Shown here in pieces: positions 5,243 through 7,676 of a stretch of DNA of 7,676 nucleotides; the first letter of the stretch is position 1, and every line of letters starts with the position of its first letter. The position numbers and the translations under genes were made by a program. The stretch covers positions 1 through 7,676 of the forward strand of contig DKME01000018.1 of assembly GCA_002469525.1 (NCBI GenBank), read 5' to 3'. The DNA comes from Actinobacteria bacterium UBA7422 (GTDB lineage: Bacteria; Actinomycetota; Actinomycetes; S36-B12). A model generated the notes under the pieces. It had not been told where the DNA came from, made no database searches, and worked only from the letters and a program-made list of their open reading frames with translations.

Positions 5243-6777
5243 GGTCGTCTCCACGTGCGTCCATCGAGTGCGATCATTTCGTAGGATGATGCTGGTCCCC
5301 AGCCCCCAGATGCATACTGTTCGGGTGCACCGGCATCCGCCCAGTGATTCAAGATCGGGTCAAGGATTCTCCAGCTCAGTTCGACTTCTTCGTGTCTGGG
5401 GAATAGGGGTGGATCTCCCAATAGCACGTCCAAGATCAGTCGTTCATAGGCTTCTGGACTGGTATCAACAAATGAGTCGCCGTACTGGAAGTCCATTGTG
5501 ACGTCTCGAACTTGAATTGAACTTGTGTCTGGAACTTTTGATCCGAATCGGACCGTGACACCTTCGTCGGGTTGAATTCGAAACACGAGGGCATTGTTAC
5601 TTAGTTCTTCAACAGAAGATGAGTTAAACGGCAAGTGCGGAGCGCGTTTGAAAATTATTGCGACCTCCGTGACACGGCGCCCGAGTCGCTTGCCAGTGCG
5701 CAGGTAGAACGGAACCCCGGCCCAACGCCGATTCTCCACATTCAGGCGCATCGCGGCGAAAGTGTCCGTCGTCGAATCAGGGGCGATCCCAGCTTCTTCG
5801 AGGTAGCCTTTCACTGGGATTCCTCCCTGCCACCCGGCTTCGTATTGACCGCGTGATGAATGCGCGGCAATGTCTTTAGGGACGGTGACAGCCCGCAACG
5901 CCTTTTCCTTTTCGGCGCGGACATCGTCTGCGCTAAAAGATAGCGGTTCCTCCATGGCAGTGAGTGCCAACAGTTGCAGGAGGTGGTTTTGAATGACGTC
6001 TCGTGCCGCGCCAATACCGTCGTAATAGCCTGCTCTCCCACCGATACCGATGTCTTCGGCCATGGTGATTTGCACATTGTCTACGTAATTGTTATTCCAG
6101 AGTGGCTCGAACATGGCATTGGCAAAACGCACGGCGAGAATATTTTGAACGGTTTCCTTACCCAAATAATGGTCTATTCGAAATACGCTTCCTGGCGGGA
6201 AAACGCTGTCAACGAGTTTATTGAGTTCTTGTGCACTGTGCAGGTTGTGACCAAAGGGTTTTTCGATAACGACACGGCGCCAAGAGTGAGGAGTAGGGCT
6301 ATTTGCTAGACCTGAACTTTCTAGGTTTTCTAGAACTGCTGGAAACAGGCCAGGGGGGATAGATAGGTAAAAGGCATGATTCCCTTGGGTGCCCATTGTG
6401 CGATCAAGTTCGGAAACAACATCTGAGATCCGCTGGTAGGCCGAGGGATCTGTTAGGTCACCGTCGACAAAGCGAATTCCGGCGGCGAGCTGCTTCCATG
6501 TTTCTTCACGAAATGGTGTACGAGCATGCTCCTTAACCGCGTCATGCACTTCTTGGGCAAAGTCTTGGTCGGCCCAGTCTCGCCTTGCGAAACCAACAAG
6601 GGCGAAGCCCGGAGGTAGTAAACCTCTATTTGCCAGGTCGTAAATAGCAGGCATAACTTTCTTTCGACTGAGATCACCCGTGACCCCGAACAGGATGAGA
6701 GCACACGGTCCTGCCACGCGAGGTAGCCGTTGGTCCTCCTGCTCCCGCAGTGGGTTTACGTGGGTGGTGTCAGGCAC
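5239..6777 (-). CDS. zwf: Glucose-6-phosphate 1-dehydrogenase
   Basis: This cytosolic enzyme oxidises glucose 6-phosphate to 6-phosphogluconolactone with NADP, the entry step of the oxidative pentose phosphate pathway. With start GTG 6777 the protein has 512 residues, typical for actinobacteria. The Rossmann motif GVTGDLSRKK begins at about residue 31, the EKPFG motif is at 172-176, and the G6PDH active-site signature RIDHYLGKE is at 200-208 (Asp202, His203, Lys207). Downstream, GIGAARDVIQNHLLQ holds the expected catalytic-base His at about 265. The C-terminal half has GVPFYLRTGKRLGRRVTEV and SPEAYERLILDVLLGD, and the protein ends TWRRP like other actinobacterial G6PDHs. The start follows from GAAGG at 6787-6791, 9 nt upstream; an earlier in-frame TTG at 6795 has no ribosome-binding site. 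The gene overlaps tal by 8 nt and opcA by 4 nt. No key residue is missing. Confidence 0.97.
   Translation of the reverse strand: MPDTTHVNPLREQEDQRLPRVAGPCALILFGVTGDLSRKKVMPAIYDLANRGLLPPGFALVGFARRDWADQDFAQEVHDAVKEHARTPFREETWKQLAAGIRFVDGDLTDPSAYQRISDVVSELDRTMGTQGNHAFYLSIPPGLFPAVLENLESSGLANSPTPHSWRRVVIEKPFGHNLHSAQELNKLVDSVFPPGSVFRIDHYLGKETVQNILAVRFANAMFEPLWNNNYVDNVQITMAEDIGIGGRAGYYDGIGAARDVIQNHLLQLLALTAMEEPLSFSADDVRAEKEKALRAVTVPKDIAAHSSRGQYEAGWQGGIPVKGYLEEAGIAPDSTTDTFAAMRLNVENRRWAGVPFYLRTGKRLGRRVTEVAIIFKRAPHLPFNSSSVEELSNNALVFRIQPDEGVTVRFGSKVPDTSSIQVRDVTMDFQYGDSFVDTSPEAYERLILDVLLGDPPLFPRHEEVELSWRILDPILNHWADAGAPEQYASGGWGPASSYEMIALDGRTWRRP
5249..5252 (-). promoter_or_regulatory. Shine-Dalgarno site deciding the opcA start
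   Basis: On the minus strand GGAG lies 6 nt before ATG 5242, inside the last codons of zwf. It supports ATG 5242 over the in-frame GTG at 5254, whose last G is the first base of this site. Confidence 0.7.
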
Positions 6778-7676
6778 GCGCCAGTGCCTTCGCAACCGTG
6801 TCTAACAATGAAACCCATGCTTGTTCGAACTTGGCAACACCTTCAGTCTCCAACTCAACGCACACAGCCTCACCGTCGATCCCGAGGGCTGCTAGTTCCG
6901 CCCAAATATTCGCCGAGGCATCTTGGGTTCCTGAGACCGTGTCACCCACAAATACACCGTGGTCAGCAACCGCAAAGAGCGTCTTTTCAGGCATGGTGTT
7001 CACGCAACCGGGAGCGACCAAATCTATGACGTACCGGGTGTCCGAGTAGGTGGGATCCTTTACCCCTGTTGAGGCCCAAAGCGGACGTTGCGGGTTCGCG
7101 TTCTCCAGAGACTTCCATCGGTGAGTTGCGAGAACGTCGATGTACGCCTGCCATGCCAAGCGAGCATTCACTATTGCGGCCATTCCCATGAGAGCTGTTG
7201 CCTTATCCTTGGCCATAGCGCTCAGTTGCGCATCTATCGCGGTGTCAACTCGGCTCACAAAGAACGACGCTACGGACTGAATGCGTGAAATGTCATGGCC
7301 CCGCGTTTGAGCCAATTCGAGACCGGACATATAGGCATCCATGACCTGCACGTACCGATCAACAGAGAAAATCAACGTTACGTTGACGCTGATTCCTCGC
7401 CCAATCACCTCGGTGATCGCTGGAAGACCCTCTAGGGTCGCGGGAATTTTGATTAATAGATTTTCACGGTCGACAAGATCCCACAACACTTGGGCTTCTT
7501 CGATTGTCGCTTGCGTATTTCGGGCAAGTCGGGGGTCCACCTCGATGGACACGCGACCGTCAACACCTTCTGAGTCGTGAAAAACCCCTGCAAAAATGTC
7601 GCAGGCACTGCGCACGTCGTCGGAGGTCATGAGCCGAACTGCATGCTCTGCATCGCTTCCGCCTTCGGCGAGCGCA
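6770..7676 (-). CDS. tal: Transaldolase (5' partial)
   Basis: Transaldolase moves a dihydroxyacetone unit from sedoheptulose 7-phosphate to glyceraldehyde 3-phosphate, yielding erythrose 4-phosphate and fructose 6-phosphate in the cytosolic non-oxidative pentose phosphate pathway. The frame runs off the right edge; 301 C-terminal residues are visible, and the N-terminal part including the TNPSIF motif is missing. The ATG at 7630 is internal, because the frame continues upstream through ALAEGGSDAEHAVRL. Visible motifs are TSDDVRSACD, GVDGRVSIEVDPRLA, the Schiff-base lysine in LLIKIPAT (Lys76 of the visible part), GISVNVTLIFSVDRY, SVASFFVSRVDTAID, RPLWASTGVKDPTYSDT and NTMPEKTL. These match the long actinobacterial TalB-like form (about 370 residues), not the short fructose-6-phosphate aldolase type. 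It is the first visible gene of the minus-strand cluster; a transketolase gene upstream is expected from related genomes but lies outside the window. Confidence 0.97.
   Translation of the reverse strand, partial: ALAEGGSDAEHAVRLMTSDDVRSACDIFAGVFHDSEGVDGRVSIEVDPRLARNTQATIEEAQVLWDLVDRENLLIKIPATLEGLPAITEVIGRGISVNVTLIFSVDRYVQVMDAYMSGLELAQTRGHDISRIQSVASFFVSRVDTAIDAQLSAMAKDKATALMGMAAIVNARLAWQAYIDVLATHRWKSLENANPQRPLWASTGVKDPTYSDTRYVIDLVAPGCVNTMPEKTLFAVADHGVFVGDTVSGTQDASANIWAELAALGIDGEAVCVELETEGVAKFEQAWVSLLDTVAKALARA
6787..6791 (-). promoter_or_regulatory. Shine-Dalgarno site deciding the zwf start
   Basis: On the minus strand GAAGG lies 9 nt before GTG 6777, inside the end of tal. The alternative in-frame TTG at 6795 has no purine-rich sequence at proper distance, so the shorter 512-residue protein is preferred. 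Confidence 0.6.

Noticed and set aside
5130..5501. 123-codon plus-strand open frame opposite opcA and zwf
   Set aside because: It is entirely antisense to clear opcA and zwf coding sequence and low-complexity in Ser, Arg and Val; treated as a shadow.
1..7676. Possibility of a novel accessory or defence system in the window
   Set aside because: Every frame of substance belongs to known housekeeping genes in a known actinobacterial order, the gaps are 73 nt or less, and no repeat array, transposase, integrase or att-like repeat was seen.

Overview
The window is a stretch of central carbon metabolism from an actinobacterium (class Actinomycetia, moderate GC). Three things point there: the gene order gap-pgk-tpiA-secG facing pgl-opcA-zwf-tal, the presence of opcA (a G6PDH partner found in actinobacteria and cyanobacteria), and an RbpA-family RNA polymerase-binding protein, which is restricted to actinobacteria. 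GC counted by eye on sampled lines is mostly 45-65%, lower than in Streptomyces or Mycobacterium. I cannot name the genus; a small-genome aquatic lineage would fit but is not shown.

Left half, plus strand (1-3643): the lower-glycolysis genes gap (5' end cut by the window edge), pgk and tpiA are packed with a 1-nt overlap and a 3-nt gap. The preprotein translocase subunit gene secG follows after 64 nt. After a further 73-nt AT-rich gap with a plausible promoter comes a small zinc-finger RbpA-like gene. Right half, minus strand (3648-7676): the oxidative pentose phosphate cluster is transcribed tal (5' end cut by the window edge) -> zwf -> opcA -> pgl, with overlaps of 8, 4 and 4 nt. The two groups converge, and rbpA and pgl are separated by only 4 nt. 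Coding density is very high, and no gap exceeds 73 nt.

Functionally, zwf, opcA and pgl turn glucose 6-phosphate into 6-phosphogluconate with NADPH formation. Transaldolase returns non-oxidative pentose phosphates to fructose 6-phosphate and erythrose 4-phosphate. TpiA, Gap and Pgk carry triose phosphates to 3-phosphoglycerate with NADH and ATP production. SecG (membrane) and the RbpA-like protein (transcription) are passengers conserved at this locus.

All nine genes look intact apart from the two cut by the edges. I found no mobile element, tRNA, rRNA, CRISPR array or defence/biosynthetic cassette, and no candidate for an undescribed system. The observations worth a second look are modest: the 4-nt convergent junction without a visible terminator, the divergent secG-linked RbpA-like protein with its own promoter candidate, a small hairpin before secG, and a few substitutions in conserved enzyme motifs.
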